A stretch of DNA of 64,000 nt from Scleromatobacter humisilvae (GCF_023231945.1 NZ_JAJLJH010000001.1:1550001-1614000); one strand, 5' to 3'; shown: positions 1 to 9,636, counted from the stretch's first letter. Notes: a model not told the origin generated them from the sequence alone. Numbers and translations are program-made.

Positions 1-1
1 G

Positions 2-43
2 TTCGGGGTCGTCGTCGACGACGAGGCAGCGCGTGATGGCCAT
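2..43 (-). CDS. Response regulator, N-terminal fragment (cut by window edge)
   Basis: Only the first 14 codons are inside the window. They read Met-Ala-Ile-Thr-Arg-Cys, then a hydrophobic beta-strand (Leu-Val-Val) and three consecutive aspartates, Pro, Glu. This is the typical start of a CheY-like receiver domain, in which the acidic pair after the first strand binds the Mg ion used in phosphotransfer. The ATG faces leftwards, so the rest of the gene lies outside. The output domain and partner kinase cannot be seen. The call rests on a very short match and could be wrong. Confidence 0.6.
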   Translation of the reverse strand, partial: MAITRCLVVDDDPE

Positions 44-87
44 CGTGTGCGCAAAGGTACCACGCCGCATCGCAGGGCGGACGTGAC

Positions 88-123
88 GGCGCCTCCTGCC
101 GCATCGCTGCCGCAGGAGGCGCC
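88..123. repeat. 12-bp perfect inverted repeat (hairpin)
   Basis: Two 12-base arms (88-99 and 112-123) are exact reverse complements around a 12-base loop. The hairpin lies between the response-regulator start and the end of the DUF3309 gene. It could stop transcription coming from the DUF3309 gene, but there is no T-tract on either side, so the terminator role is only a guess. Confidence 0.5.
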
Positions 124-145
124 GGGGAAACGAACGATCAGGCGG

Positions 146-301
146 CTAGATGCGACCGGTCAGCAGCAGGATCAGCAGGATGACGACCAGCAGGCCGAAC
201 ACGCCGGTGGGCGCGTAGCCCCAGCTGCGGCTGTAGTTCCAGGTCGGCAGGGCGCCGAGCAGCATCAGGACGAGAACGACAAGAAGAATGGTGCCAAGCA
301 T
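146..301 (-). CDS. Small DUF3309 membrane protein
   Basis: This 51-residue protein is too short for most gene finders. It has two hydrophobic helices (about residues 2-18 and 32-48) joined by a short polar loop containing Pro-Thr-Trp-Asn-Tyr-Ser and Trp-Gly-Tyr. This two-helix pattern with a Trp/Tyr-rich loop and a Gly-Arg-Ile end is the hallmark of the DUF3309 family, which is common in proteobacteria and has no known function. A good ribosome-binding site (TGAGGAG) lies about seven bases upstream of the ATG. It is divergent from the kgtP-like gene and is probably its own transcription unit. Confidence 0.85.
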   Translation of the reverse strand: MLGTILLVVLVLMLLGALPTWNYSRSWGYAPTGVFGLLVVILLILLLTGRI

Positions 302-500
302 GGAATGCTCCTCAGGGATGGTGTGGGCCGGTCGGACGTGCGCCGGGGGTACGGAGCAGACTCAGCAATCCACGGACCAGGGTCGTCCACCCTGTGCTGC
401 GGCGCGGGCCGCGCGTACGCAGTTTCCCTCACGCCAAGGCCGAGCAAAAGCGTGGCGATGGGTACAGAATGCCGTGGGACAAGAACAAGGAGACACACGA

Positions 501-1808
501 ATGGATGCAGTCGCGAGCGGAACCATCGGCCACTACACCTTCGCGGAGAAACGCAAGCGCATCTTCGCGATCATGGCGGCCTCGTCGGGCAACCTGGTCG
601 AGTGGTTCGACTTCTATGTCTACGCGTTCACGGCGATCTACTTCGCGCCGTCGTTCTTCCCGAAGTCGGACGAGACGGTGCAGTTGCTGCAGGCCGCCGC
701 CGTCTTCGCCATCGGCTTCCTGATGCGCCCGATCGGCGGCTGGATGTTCGGCAAGATCGCCGACCGCCGCGGCCGCAAGACTTCGCTGGTGATCTCCGTC
801 GTGATGATGTGCGGCGGCTCGCTGCTGATCGCGATCCTGCCCACGTACTCGCAGATCGGCCTGGTCGCGCCGCTGCTGTTGCTGCTCGCGCGCATGGTGC
901 AGGGCCTGTCGGTGGGCGGCGAGTACGGCGCCACGGCCACCTACCTCAGCGAGGTCGCGCTGCGCGGCCAGCGCGGCTTCTTCTCGTCGTTCCAGTACGT
1001 CACGCTGATCGGCGGACAGCTGCTCGCGGTGCTGGTCATCTTCCTGATGCAGCAGTTCCTCGACGAGCCGGCGCTGAAGGCGTACGGCTGGCGCATCCCG
1101 TTCGTGATCGGCGCGGTCACCGCCGTCATCGCGATGCTGCTGCGCCGCACGCTGCACGAGACGGCGTCCGAGACGGACCTGCAAAGCAAGGAGGCCGGCA
1201 GCTTCTCGGTGATCTGGCGCGACCACCGCGCCGCCTTCCTCACGGTGCTGGGCTACACCGCCGGCGGCTCGCTGATCTTCTACACGTACACCACGTACAT
1301 GCAGAAGTACCTGATCACCACGGCGCACATGCCCAAGACGACGGCCACCAACATCTCGCTGGTCACGCTGTTCGTCTACATGTGCATGCAGCCGCTGTTC
1401 GGCGCGCTGTCCGACCGCATCGGCCGGCGCGCGTCGATGATGTGGTTCGGCGGGCTGGGGACGCTGCTGACGGTGCCGCTGATGACGGCCATCGGCTCGG
1501 CCGGCAGCCCGGTGACGGCGGGCGTGCTGATCTGCATCGCGCTGGCCATCGTGAGCCTGTACACGTCGGTGTCGGCCATCGTGAAGGCCGAGATGTTCCC
1601 GGCCCAGGTGCGCGCGCTGGGCGTGGGCGTCGGCTACGCGATCTCGAACGCCCTGTTCGGCGGCTCGGCCGAGTTCGTGGCGTTGCAGTTGAAGGACTGG
1701 AAGGTCGAGTCGGCCTTCTTCTGGTACGTCACCTTCATGATGGCCATCGTGTTCCTGGTCAGCATGCGCCTGCCCAGGCACGCGAGCTACCTGCACACCG
1801 ATCACTGA
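501..1808 (+). CDS. kgtP: MFS metabolite:H+ symporter, alpha-ketoglutarate permease-like
   Basis: A 435-residue, 12-helix major facilitator of the metabolite:H+ symporter branch. It closely follows the E. coli KgtP pattern: the Glu-Trp-Phe-Asp-Phe-Tyr motif in helix 1 (about residues 34-39), the loop motif [11 protein letters not shown] (84-94), Gly-Leu-Ser-Val-Gly-Gly-Glu-Tyr-Gly in helix 4, the second loop [10 protein letters not shown], and the [14 protein letters not shown] signature near helix 11. Length matches the family (about 430). The start at 501 is chosen because AAGGAG lies about ten bases upstream and the protein begins at the conserved N-terminus. An in-frame extension to 288 has no family support. 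It probably imports 2-oxoglutarate or a similar dicarboxylate with protons; the exact substrate is inferred. Confidence 0.88.
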   Translation: MDAVASGTIGHYTFAEKRKRIFAIMAASSGNLVEWFDFYVYAFTAIYFAPSFFPKSDETVQLLQAAAVFAIGFLMRPIGGWMFGKIADRRGRKTSLVISVVMMCGGSLLIAILPTYSQIGLVAPLLLLLARMVQGLSVGGEYGATATYLSEVALRGQRGFFSSFQYVTLIGGQLLAVLVIFLMQQFLDEPALKAYGWRIPFVIGAVTAVIAMLLRRTLHETASETDLQSKEAGSFSVIWRDHRAAFLTVLGYTAGGSLIFYTYTTYMQKYLITTAHMPKTTATNISLVTLFVYMCMQPLFGALSDRIGRRASMMWFGGLGTLLTVPLMTAIGSAGSPVTAGVLICIALAIVSLYTSVSAIVKAEMFPAQVRALGVGVGYAISNALFGGSAEFVALQLKDWKVESAFFWYVTFMMAIVFLVSMRLPRHASYLHTDH

Positions 1809-1847
1809 GCGTTCCCGCGTGCGTCACGCGCGCGAGGCATCCCGGTG

Positions 1848-2150
1848 TCAGGTCCGCGCGACGAATGCGGTGCACCACGCCTTGGCCAGCACGGCCTTGC
1901 CGGGATAGAGCGGGCACGGGCCCTGCGCATCGCCGACCTTGCCCTGGAACAGCGCGCAGCCGCTGCAGGCCTGGCCCGCGACGTACTTGGGCGCCTTGGC
2001 CTTGTCCACCTTGCTCGCATCGGCGACGTAGCCCAGCTGCTGGGCCTGCGGGCTCTTCGGATCGACCAGCGGCGCCGGCGCGTCGGCGCGGGCCAGCGCG
2101 GTCGCGCCGAACAGGGGGACGAGGGCGATGAAGCGGCGGCGCGTGGTCAT
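1848..2150 (-). CDS. hip: High-potential iron-sulfur protein (HiPIP), Tat-exported
   Basis: A 100-residue protein with a twin-arginine signal (Thr-Thr-Arg-Arg-Arg-Phe-Ile, residues 2-8, then a hydrophobic stretch to about 21). The mature part carries four cysteines, at 62, 65, 79 and 93, in the CxxC...C...C spacing that binds a cubane 4Fe-4S cluster, and the conserved Tyr41. HiPIPs are periplasmic one-electron carriers between the bc1 complex and reaction centres or terminal oxidases, and are frequent in purple and related betaproteobacteria. The Tat signal fits a cofactor inserted before export. The gene is monocistronic and divergent from the OmpA-like lipoprotein. Confidence 0.92.
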   Translation of the reverse strand: MTTRRRFIALVPLFGATALARADAPAPLVDPKSPQAQQLGYVADASKVDKAKAPKYVAGQACSGCALFQGKVGDAQGPCPLYPGKAVLAKAWCTAFVART

Positions 2151-2351
2151 GATGTTGCCTTCCGGCTGAAGCAGGTGGGTGCCGCGATTGTGTGCCCTGC
2201 GCGGGCGCCGCGGCGAGCGGCCACAGGGAAATCACTGGGGATGGCGGGCGCGCCGCGTCGTGAGCCATGATTGAATAGCGCATAGGCGGTGGGGCATCGA
2301 AAGAGTCGCCACGGCCCGCCAGGATCAACCTCCGATCGAAGAGACGCTGCC

Positions 2352-3896
2352 ATGACATCGACGAAACGATTCCTCGGCCATCCGCTGGTCCTCGCCACCG
2401 TGCCGCTCGCGCTGCTGTTGCAGGGCTGCGCCACCGATCCGCACACCGGCGCGCAGTCGATCGCCGGCATCAAGGTGAGCGACGACCCGTGCGCCAAGAC
2501 GGCCACGGTGGTCGGCGGCGTGCTGGGCGCGGTCGCCGGCGGCGTCGTGACCTCGCAGTTCACCAAGAACACCGACGCCCGCGTGCTGGGCACCGTGGCC
2601 GGCGGCGGCATCGGCGCGGCCATCGGCTACAACATGGACAAGCGCCGCTGCGCGCTGTTCGCCATCGCCAAGCAGCACAACGCCGAGGTGACGGTCGCGT
2701 CGGTCGTCGTGCCCAAGGGCGACCTGCCGCCCGCGGCCACCGTCGCGGCCGCCGATGCGCAGCCCGCCTCGGCCACGCCGTTCGCCGCCGGCAGCGACAA
2801 CGCCGCGGCGGGCCTGGCGGTCAGCGTGCGCGACACCGGCAAGCAGTTCGCGACGGGCTCCGCCACGCTCACGCCGGAGGCCGAGGCGCTGTTCCGGGAG
2901 GTGGCCGACCAGTACTCGTACTCGAAGCAGCAGGCCAGGCTGACTTCCTCCTCCAGCGACGACGACAAGGCCGCGGTCGAGGTGCTCAAGACCAAGCGCA
3001 TCCTGCTGGTGGGCCACACCGACGACACCGGCAACACCACCGAGAACGCCAACCTGTCCGAGCGCCGCGCCGCCGCGGTGGCGCGCGTGTTCCAGGGCCA
3101 GGGCGTGGCCGCGTCCAGCCTCTACTACCAGGGCGCCGGCGAGACGCTGCCCATCGCCGACAACCACACCGAGGCCGGCCGCGCCGCCAACCGGCGTGTC
3201 GAGATCGTCGACGTCACCGACGACGCCGCCTTCCACAAGTTCCTCGCCTCGCGCCGCCAGGTGCTGGCCTACTACCGCGCGAGCGACACGCCGGCCGCCG
3301 ACACCAAGGTCAAGAAGCCGGTCAAGGGCGGCGGCTTCGTCGACTTCGGCGGCGTGCCCGCCGCCACGCTCACCAGCGCGCCCGACTTCGCAGCCGGCAC
3401 CGCCAGCGGCGGCGACAAGAAGGCGCCGCGACCCATCGTGCCCACCTGCAGCGCCGACCGGCCGCGCGCGGCCAACGGCGTCAAGTCGCTCGCCACGCAG
3501 AAGGACCTGCCGATGAGCGACTACGTGCCGGGTCTGTACAACACGTCGTGGTCGGACAACGTCAACGGCAACCTGGTCGGCCTGACCGGCGTCGACGTGC
3601 CGCGCGACGGCGGTGCGATGTCGGGCAAGCCCACGCTGCTCATCTGGAAGAACTACAACCCGAAGAAGAAGATGCCGCCGGCGGACTTCCAGACCACGCC
3701 CGACGTCAACATCTACCGCGGCAGCCAGTCCATCCTGTACCGCGTGTTCGTCGGCGGGCCGATGAAGTGCATGGACGTCTGGTTCCCGTACACCGACACC
3801 GGCGAGTCGCGCAACTCCAACCTGTTCTACGACCGCCAGCAGTCGCTGTACGTGAGCTCGTTCGAGCTGAAGTCGCTGAGCAGCGGCGCGCAGTAG
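2352..3896 (+). CDS. OmpA-family lipoprotein with glycine-zipper and extra C-terminal domain
   Basis: A 514-residue lipoprotein. The signal peptide ends in Leu-Leu-Gln-Gly-Cys, predicting lipidation at Cys26. A glycine-zipper segment follows (about 53-92), then a low-complexity Ala/Pro linker and an OmpA-like peptidoglycan-binding domain (about 165-290) with the GHTDDTG and NxxLSERRA motifs and the terminal NRRVEI. Residues 300-514 form a further domain I do not recognise. It includes a Lys-rich Asn-Pro-Lys-Lys-Lys patch and ends in a Ser/Leu-rich segment. The likely role is anchoring the outer membrane to peptidoglycan. The start at 2352 gives the only proper lipoprotein signal; longer versions from 2289 are not supported. 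Confidence 0.8.
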   Translation: MTSTKRFLGHPLVLATVPLALLLQGCATDPHTGAQSIAGIKVSDDPCAKTATVVGGVLGAVAGGVVTSQFTKNTDARVLGTVAGGGIGAAIGYNMDKRRCALFAIAKQHNAEVTVASVVVPKGDLPPAATVAAADAQPASATPFAAGSDNAAAGLAVSVRDTGKQFATGSATLTPEAEALFREVADQYSYSKQQARLTSSSSDDDKAAVEVLKTKRILLVGHTDDTGNTTENANLSERRAAAVARVFQGQGVAASSLYYQGAGETLPIADNHTEAGRAANRRVEIVDVTDDAAFHKFLASRRQVLAYYRASDTPAADTKVKKPVKGGGFVDFGGVPAATLTSAPDFAAGTASGGDKKAPRPIVPTCSADRPRAANGVKSLATQKDLPMSDYVPGLYNTSWSDNVNGNLVGLTGVDVPRDGGAMSGKPTLLIWKNYNPKKKMPPADFQTTPDVNIYRGSQSILYRVFVGGPMKCMDVWFPYTDTGESRNSNLFYDRQQSLYVSSFELKSLSSGAQ

Positions 3897-3999
3897 GCGA
3901 CCCGCCTCCTGCTTCGACGGGACGCCCGCGCCCCCCGGTGGGTGATTTGCCTGCTGGGCGCCGTTCTTGCCCTGCGGTCGGGCTAGACTCAACACAACA

Positions 4000-4710
4000 A
4001 TGGTCGACCCCGAACCCGTCTCCGACGCCGCGCCCCCCGCCTGCTCCGCGCTCGCGGCCGGACTCTGGCGTTGCCGCGGCTGCAACGCGGTCTGCATGCC
4101 GCCGCCGCAGGCGATCGAGCAGCGCCGCGCGCGCTGCCCGCGCTGCGATGCGATCGTCCATCCCCGCCTGCCTGATTCGATCGCCCGCAGCTGGGCCTTC
4201 CTGCTCGCCGGCACCGCGCTGTATCTACCGGCGAACCTGCTGCCGGTCACCAGCACCGCGTCCATCGGCGGGCGCCAGAACGACACCATCTTCAGCGGCA
4301 TCGTCTACTTCTGGAAGGACGGCTCGTACGGCCTGGCGGTGCTCGTGTTCGTCGCCAGCATCCTGGTGCCGATGACCAAGCTGCTGCTGCTGTCGCTGCT
4401 GCTGATCTCGCTGCAGCGCCACGACCGGCGCTGGGCCGTGCGCCGGCTCAAGGCCTGGCGCGCGCTGGAGCTGATCGGCCGCTGGTCGATGCTGGACATC
4501 TTCGCCATCACGATCCTGGCCGCGCTGGTGCAGGTGGAAAGCCTCGCCGAACTCACGCCCGGGCCCGGCGCGATGGCCTTCGGCGCGGTGGTCGTGCTGA
4601 CGATGCTCTCCACCCACTGCTTCGATCCCCGCCTGCTGTTCGACAAGCCGGAAGGCGAAGTCGCGCCGATGCCGCAACAACTGACCGACCCTGCCGGAGA
4701 CGCGCCTTGA
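4000..4710 (+). CDS. pqiA: PqiA-like inner-membrane protein, first copy
   Basis: A 236-residue single-domain PqiA. A zinc-ribbon (CxxC at about 26-29 and again near 47-50) precedes four hydrophobic helices, with the family motif Gly-Arg-Trp-Ser-Met-Leu-Asp-Ile-Phe in the third. E. coli PqiA has two such domains fused; here they are two genes flanking pqiB and pqiC. PqiA is the inner-membrane partner of the PqiB MCE tunnel in phospholipid traffic across the envelope. A TTG start at 3967 would add 11 residues; the ATG at 4000 is preferred because it gives the usual N-terminus just before the zinc ribbon. It overlaps pqiB by four bases. Confidence 0.88.
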   Translation: MVDPEPVSDAAPPACSALAAGLWRCRGCNAVCMPPPQAIEQRRARCPRCDAIVHPRLPDSIARSWAFLLAGTALYLPANLLPVTSTASIGGRQNDTIFSGIVYFWKDGSYGLAVLVFVASILVPMTKLLLLSLLLISLQRHDRRWAVRRLKAWRALELIGRWSMLDIFAITILAALVQVESLAELTPGPGAMAFGAVVVLTMLSTHCFDPRLLFDKPEGEVAPMPQQLTDPAGDAP

Positions 4711-6419
4711 GTGCACCAGAAGAACCGCGCGACGACGCCCCCGCGCCCGTGCCTGCCGCGCCCGCCGCTAAGACGCCGCCGCCCGACCTGCCGCGCCCGG
4801 TCATCGCGCGCCGCGCGCACTACTCGCTGTGGCTGGTCTGGCTGGTGCCGCTGATCGCCGTGATCATCGGGGTGTATCTCGGTGCGCGCTCGATCATCAA
4901 CCGCGGCCCGACCATCACGATCTACTTCCACAACGCCGAGGGCATCGAGGCGAACAAGACGCACATCAAGTACAAGGACGTCGACGTCGGCATCGTGCGG
5001 CGCGTCAAGCTGACGAAGGACCACCGCGAGGTCGAGGTCACCGCGGAGATGCGCGGCAACTCGGGCATCGAGAACCTGCTGGTCACGGACACCCGCTTCT
5101 GGGTCGTGCGCCCGCGCGTCGGCGCGGCGGGCGTCAGCGGGCTGGGCACGCTGCTGTCGGGCGCCTACATCGGCATGGACGCCGGCCGCAACGCCACCGA
5201 GAAGCGCGAGTTCGAGGGCCTGGACGTGCAGCCCGCGATCACCGCCGACGTCCCCGGCCGCTCGTTCACGCTGATCTCCGACGACCTCGGCTCGCTGGAC
5301 ATCGGCTCGCCGATCTACCTGCGCCGCGTGCCGGTCGGCCAGGTGCTCGCCTACGCGATGCAGCCGGACGGGCGCCACATCAAGTTCACGATCTTCATCA
5401 CGGCACCCTACGACCGCTTCGTCAGTGCCCACAGCCGGTTCTGGCATGCGAGCGGCATCGACGTCGACTTCGGCGCGCAGGGCCTGCACGTGCAGACGCA
5501 GTCGGTGGTGAGCGTGCTGGCCGGCGGCGTCGCGTTCCAGGACCTGCCCGACCCCGACGGCGCCGCGCTGGCCACGCCGCCCGAGGCGCCCGAGAACACG
5601 CAGTTCACGCTCTACGCGCAGATGTCCGACGCGCTGAAGCTGCCCGACTCGCAGGGCTTCGACTACCGGCTGCTGTTCGCGAGCTCGGTGCGCGGCCTGG
5701 CGGTGGGCGCGCCGGTCGAATACCGCGGCCTGCCGATCGGCGAGGTCACGCGCATCTCCGTCGACGGCACGCCCGAGGAGTCCAACCCCGAGCCCAAGAT
5801 CGCCGTCGACGTGCGCGTCTACCCGCGCCGGCTGCCGACGATCAACAAGTCGGGCCCCGACGACATGACGCTGGACGACCAGCGAAAGCGCATCGACCCG
5901 ATGGTCAAGCGCGGCTTCCGCGCGCAGTTGAAGAGCGGCAGCCTGCTCACCGGCCAGCTGTACGTGTCGCTCGACTTCGTCAAGGACGCCCCCGCCGCGC
6001 GCATCGACTGGACGACCACGCCGCCCACGCTGCCCACCGCGCCGGGCGGCTTCGACGACCTGCAGGCGACGCTGTCGTCGATCGCCAGGAAGCTCGACGC
6101 GATCCCGTACGACCAGCTCGCCGGCGACCTGCACAAGGACCTGGCCGACATCGACGTGAGCCTGAAGAAGGTCGACTCGCTCGTCGACCACCTCGACACC
6201 GGCGTCGTGCCCGAGGCGCAGAAGACGCTCGCCGACGCGCGCAAGGCGGTCGACGACCTGCGCAAGACGCTGGCCACCGTCGACCAGACCGTCGGGCCGC
6301 AGACCACCGGCGCGCTCAGCGAAGTGTCGAAGGCCGCGGCCTCGTTGAACAACCTGGCCGAGTTCCTCAAACGCCATCCGGAGTCGCTGCTCAAGGGCAC
6401 GCCGGACGATCCGAAATGA
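4707..6419 (+). CDS. pqiB: PqiB-like MCE-domain (MlaD family) transport protein
   Basis: A 570-residue protein with one N-terminal membrane helix (about 40-60) followed by three MCE domains, seen as the repeated Gly-Ile-Glu-Ala-Asn/Gly-Ser-Pro-Ile-Tyr-Leu/Gly-Ala-Pro-Val-Glu-Tyr-Arg beta-barrel starts, and a C-terminal helical region (about 450-550) that in E. coli PqiB forms a long tunnel-like needle. It is predicted to carry phospholipids through the periplasm. Translation starts at TTG in a TTGA overlap with the pqiA stop, so the two genes are coupled. The PqiB length (about 545) agrees. Confidence 0.9.
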   Translation: MSAPEEPRDDAPAPVPAAPAAKTPPPDLPRPVIARRAHYSLWLVWLVPLIAVIIGVYLGARSIINRGPTITIYFHNAEGIEANKTHIKYKDVDVGIVRRVKLTKDHREVEVTAEMRGNSGIENLLVTDTRFWVVRPRVGAAGVSGLGTLLSGAYIGMDAGRNATEKREFEGLDVQPAITADVPGRSFTLISDDLGSLDIGSPIYLRRVPVGQVLAYAMQPDGRHIKFTIFITAPYDRFVSAHSRFWHASGIDVDFGAQGLHVQTQSVVSVLAGGVAFQDLPDPDGAALATPPEAPENTQFTLYAQMSDALKLPDSQGFDYRLLFASSVRGLAVGAPVEYRGLPIGEVTRISVDGTPEESNPEPKIAVDVRVYPRRLPTINKSGPDDMTLDDQRKRIDPMVKRGFRAQLKSGSLLTGQLYVSLDFVKDAPAARIDWTTTPPTLPTAPGGFDDLQATLSSIARKLDAIPYDQLAGDLHKDLADIDVSLKKVDSLVDHLDTGVVPEAQKTLADARKAVDDLRKTLATVDQTVGPQTTGALSEVSKAAASLNNLAEFLKRHPESLLKGTPDDPK

Positions 6420-7126
6420 CCATGACACGCCTGTTCCTGCTCTCGGCGCTGGCGCTCGTCGCCGGCTGCTCCACGCCGCCCGACTACTACCACACGCTGC
6501 GGCCCTCCGGCGCGGCCGCGCCCTCGGGCGGGAGTGCGCGCGACGCGCAGCGGCTGCTGGCGATCGGGCCGGTGACGGTGCCCGACGCGCTCAAGCGCGA
6601 CGAGTGGGTCATCCGCACCGGCGAGACCGGCGCGATGGTCTACGACCACCAGCTGTGGACGCAGGGGCTGTCCGCCGACGTCGCACAGTCGCTGGTGGAC
6701 TACCTCAATCGCGGCTCGCTGCCCGACGGCCTGTGGGCCGACGCCGGCCCCACGGGCTCGGGCAGCGGCGCCGACCTCGAGCGCCCGGCGCCGCTGCGCG
6801 TGCGCGTGCAGGTGCTGCGCTTCGACTCCGTCCTCGTGCCGGCGCCGGCCGTCAGCGACGAGATCCGCTGGACCATCGAATGCCTGCCGTCGGACGCCTC
6901 GCTCGGCCCGGTCGATGCCGGCCGCTACCGCAGCGTGCGCACCGCGGTGCGCGACGCCGCCGAGCCCGCGCCCGGTGCCGGCGCGAACGTCGACGCATCG
7001 CAGCAGCGCTTCGACCGCGTCGCGCGTGCGCATTCGGAGACGGTGCGGTTGGTCGCGGAAGATGTCGCCGCTGCGTTGCGGGCGACCGCGGCGGAACGCG
7101 CGCAGGCCTGCATCACCGGACACTGA
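6416..7126 (+). CDS. pqiC: PqiC-like outer-membrane lipoprotein
   Basis: A 236-residue lipoprotein of the PqiC/YmbA (DUF330) family. The signal peptide ends Leu-Val-Ala-Gly-Cys, with lipidated Cys18, and the mature part starts with the Pro-Asp-Tyr-Tyr-His-Thr-Leu pattern typical of the family. Further conserved features are the Ile-Gly-Pro-Val-Thr-Val-Pro strand and the Arg-Val-Gln-Val-Leu-Arg-Phe-Asp strand. It is thought to form the outer-membrane cap on the PqiB tunnel. The ATG overlaps the pqiB stop as ATGA. A second in-frame ATG two codons later is an alternative start. Confidence 0.88.
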   Translation: MTMTRLFLLSALALVAGCSTPPDYYHTLRPSGAAAPSGGSARDAQRLLAIGPVTVPDALKRDEWVIRTGETGAMVYDHQLWTQGLSADVAQSLVDYLNRGSLPDGLWADAGPTGSGSGADLERPAPLRVRVQVLRFDSVLVPAPAVSDEIRWTIECLPSDASLGPVDAGRYRSVRTAVRDAAEPAPGAGANVDASQQRFDRVARAHSETVRLVAEDVAAALRATAAERAQACITGH

Positions 7127-7127
7127 G

Positions 7128-7901
7128 ATGTTCGAACGCTTCCGACGCGCCAAGGCCGGCAACGGTTCGCCGCGTCATCTCGCGCAGTCGGCGCTGGACG
7201 ACGGCGTCGACGCGCTCGCCCCGCGCATCCCGCTGGCCACGCTGCGCGACGACCTGATCGCCTGCGAGGAGTGCGACGCGCTGCACCGGCGCTCCAGCGT
7301 CGACGGCATCGGCGAGGAGACGGCCGACATCGTTCCATCAGGCCGCCACTACGAATGCCGGCGCTGCGGCGCGACGCTGGGCCTGGCGCGCCACGCCACC
7401 TTCGACCTGCCGCTGTCGCTCGCGCTCGCGGGCCTGGTGGCGCTGGTCATCGCGCACACCAACAACATCCTGGCCATCGACATCCAGGGCCAGGTGCGCG
7501 CCGCCACGCTGTGGGCCGCGGCGTGGACGCTCTACGACGACGGCGCGTGGTTCATGAGCGGGCTGGTGCTGTTCACGACGCTGCTGAACCCGCTGGTCGA
7601 GATGGGCGCGGTCGCCTACGTGCTGCTGGCGCTGCGCTCGGGCCAGCAGGCGCCCGGCTTCGACATCGTGCTGCGCGCGATGCAGGCCGTGCGGCCGTGG
7701 GTGATGGTGGAGGTGTTCATGCTGGGCGTGCTGGTCGCGTTCGTGAAGCTGAACGGCCTGGCGAGCGTGATCCCGGGCCCGGGGCTCTGGGCCTTCGGCG
7801 CGGTGATGATCCTGGCCGCGGCGATGGCCTCGGCGTTCGACCACGAGCATGTGTGGGCGTCGACGGCGCGGCTGCGCGCACGACTTCGCCCCGTGCATTG
7901 A
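7128..7901 (+). CDS. pqiA: PqiA-like inner-membrane protein, second copy
   Basis: A 257-residue PqiA-domain protein. An N-terminal extension of about 45 residues is followed by a zinc-ribbon (Cys-Glu-Glu-Cys-Asp, then Cys-Arg-Arg-Cys-Gly) and four membrane helices. It corresponds to the other half of E. coli PqiA. Only one base separates its ATG from the pqiC stop, so it closes a translationally coupled four-gene operon. The two PqiA copies probably act as a heterodimer on the inner-membrane side of the PqiB tunnel; this is inference from the fused E. coli protein. Confidence 0.87.
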   Translation: MFERFRRAKAGNGSPRHLAQSALDDGVDALAPRIPLATLRDDLIACEECDALHRRSSVDGIGEETADIVPSGRHYECRRCGATLGLARHATFDLPLSLALAGLVALVIAHTNNILAIDIQGQVRAATLWAAAWTLYDDGAWFMSGLVLFTTLLNPLVEMGAVAYVLLALRSGQQAPGFDIVLRAMQAVRPWVMVEVFMLGVLVAFVKLNGLASVIPGPGLWAFGAVMILAAAMASAFDHEHVWASTARLRARLRPVH

Positions 7902-8079
7902 CAGGGAAGACCGCGGGTCGCCGGCCATGCCGCGCCTGCCGATTCCGTGCGACACCTCCTGAAAGCCCGGCAAATCCCCAGGGCTCGACGGGTTGATAGT
8001 GAAAGTATTACTTTTACTCGACGGTTCGACCGATATGCCGGAATGCAGCGGACAAGCTGCCCCATCGGAACCGAACCCC

Positions 8080-9636
8080 ATGACTTCTGTCTCATCCCGC
8101 GGCCCGTCGCTCGGACGCCGCCTGACCGCCGCCTTCGGCGCCACCCTCTGCCTCGCGCTGCTGGGCTCCGGCTACGGCGCCTACGCGCTCAACGAGTCTG
8201 CGGCGCAGACCCGGAGCATCGTCGAACAGGACGTGGTCACCGAACGCCTCGTCGCGGAGTGGTATCGCAACGTCGCGATGTCGGTGCGCCGCACGACGGC
8301 GATCGCCGTCAGCGCCGATCCGTCGCTCGCGGATTTCTTCGCGGCGGACGCCGTGGCCACGACGAAATCTTCCAACGAGCTGCAGGACAAGATCGGCAAG
8401 CTGCTCGACGCCGACGACGAGAAGGCTGTCTTCGCCGAGATCGTGGGCCTGCGCAAGGACTACGTCGCCACCCGCGATGCCGTCTCCGCCGCCAAGAAGG
8501 CCGGCGACGCGGAAGGGGCGCGCAAGCTGCTCGACGAGAGATACCTGCCCGCATCCGTCCACTACCAGGCGTCGCTGCAGAAGCTCTCGTCCATCCAGGC
8601 CGCGGCCATCGACCGCGCGGGCGCCAGCATCCAGGCCGAGAACCGCGACGCGCGGATCGCCCTGCTGGTGTTCGGTGCGGCCTCGCTGATCCTCGGCGGG
8701 CTGCTCTCGGCATGGCTGGTGCGCAGCATCACGCGGCCGATCCAGCGCGCCGTCGACGCGGCCGACCGCATCGCCGCACTCGACCTGACCGACACCATCG
8801 TCTCGCAGAGCGAGGATGAGACCGGCCGCCTGCTGAAGGCGCTCGCGTCGATGCAGGGCTCGCTGCGCGCGCTGGTGACGCAGGTGCGCACGTCCACCGA
8901 CAGCATCGGCATCGCCTCGACCGAGATCGCCGACGGCAACATGGACCTGTCGTCGCGCACGGAGGAGGCGGCGTCCAGCCTGCAGCAGACCGCGGCGTCC
9001 ATCGAGCAGATGAACGGCACGGTGCAGCACTCGGCGCAGAGCGCGCGCACCGCCAACGAGCTCGCGGCGTCGGCCGCGGATGTCGCCGAACGGGGCGGCG
9101 AGGTCGTGGCGCAGGTGGTCGCGACGATGGAGCAGATCAACGGTTCGTCGCGCCAGATCGCCGACATCATCGGCGTGATCGACGGCATCGCGTTCCAGAC
9201 CAACATCCTCGCGTTGAACGCCGCGGTGGAAGCAGCGCGCGCCGGCGAGCAGGGGCGCGGCTTCGCCGTCGTCGCCACCGAGGTGCGCTCGCTGGCGCAG
9301 CGCAGCGCGGCGGCCGCCAAGGAGATCAAGAGCCTGATCGGCGCGTCCGTCGATCGCGTCGAGGCGGGTACCCGGCTGGTGGCCGACGCCGGCTCGACGA
9401 TGGGCGAGGTGGTCGACTCGGCACGGCGCGTGTCGGCCATCATCTCCGAGATCATGCATTCGACGACCGAGCAGAGCCAGGGCATCGGCCAGGTCAACAC
9501 GGCCGTCGGCCAGCTCGATCAGGTGACGCAGCAGAACGCGGCGCTGGTGGAGGAATCGGCGGCCGCCGCCGAGAGCCTCAGGCTGCAGGCGCGACAGTTG
9601 TCCGAGACCGTGCAGCGCTTCCGCATCGAGGCCTGA
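8080..9636 (+). CDS. Methyl-accepting chemotaxis protein (4HB sensor)
   Basis: A 518-residue chemoreceptor. The first membrane helix is about residues 16-37, a periplasmic four-helix-bundle sensor spans about 38-190, the second helix is about 191-214, a HAMP domain follows (215-268), and then the cytoplasmic signalling rod. The hairpin tip motif [20 protein letters not shown] lies at about 367-386, so it should bind CheA and CheW. No C-terminal NWETF-like tail for CheR docking is seen. The start at 8080 gives the usual short cytoplasmic N-terminus; an ATG at 8035 in frame is possible. It ends flush against the stop of the convergent monooxygenase gene. The ligand is unknown. Confidence 0.9.
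   Translation: MTSVSSRGPSLGRRLTAAFGATLCLALLGSGYGAYALNESAAQTRSIVEQDVVTERLVAEWYRNVAMSVRRTTAIAVSADPSLADFFAADAVATTKSSNELQDKIGKLLDADDEKAVFAEIVGLRKDYVATRDAVSAAKKAGDAEGARKLLDERYLPASVHYQASLQKLSSIQAAAIDRAGASIQAENRDARIALLVFGAASLILGGLLSAWLVRSITRPIQRAVDAADRIAALDLTDTIVSQSEDETGRLLKALASMQGSLRALVTQVRTSTDSIGIASTEIADGNMDLSSRTEEAASSLQQTAASIEQMNGTVQHSAQSARTANELAASAADVAERGGEVVAQVVATMEQINGSSRQIADIIGVIDGIAFQTNILALNAAVEAARAGEQGRGFAVVATEVRSLAQRSAAAAKEIKSLIGASVDRVEAGTRLVADAGSTMGEVVDSARRVSAIISEIMHSTTEQSQGIGQVNTAVGQLDQVTQQNAALVEESAAAAESLRLQARQLSETVQRFRIEA

Noticed and set aside
8000-8035. A possible flagellar sigma-28 promoter before the chemoreceptor at 8080 (GAAAG ... GACCGATA).
   Set aside because: The two elements are about 24 bases apart instead of 15, and the -10 part differs from GCCGATAA, so the match does not hold.
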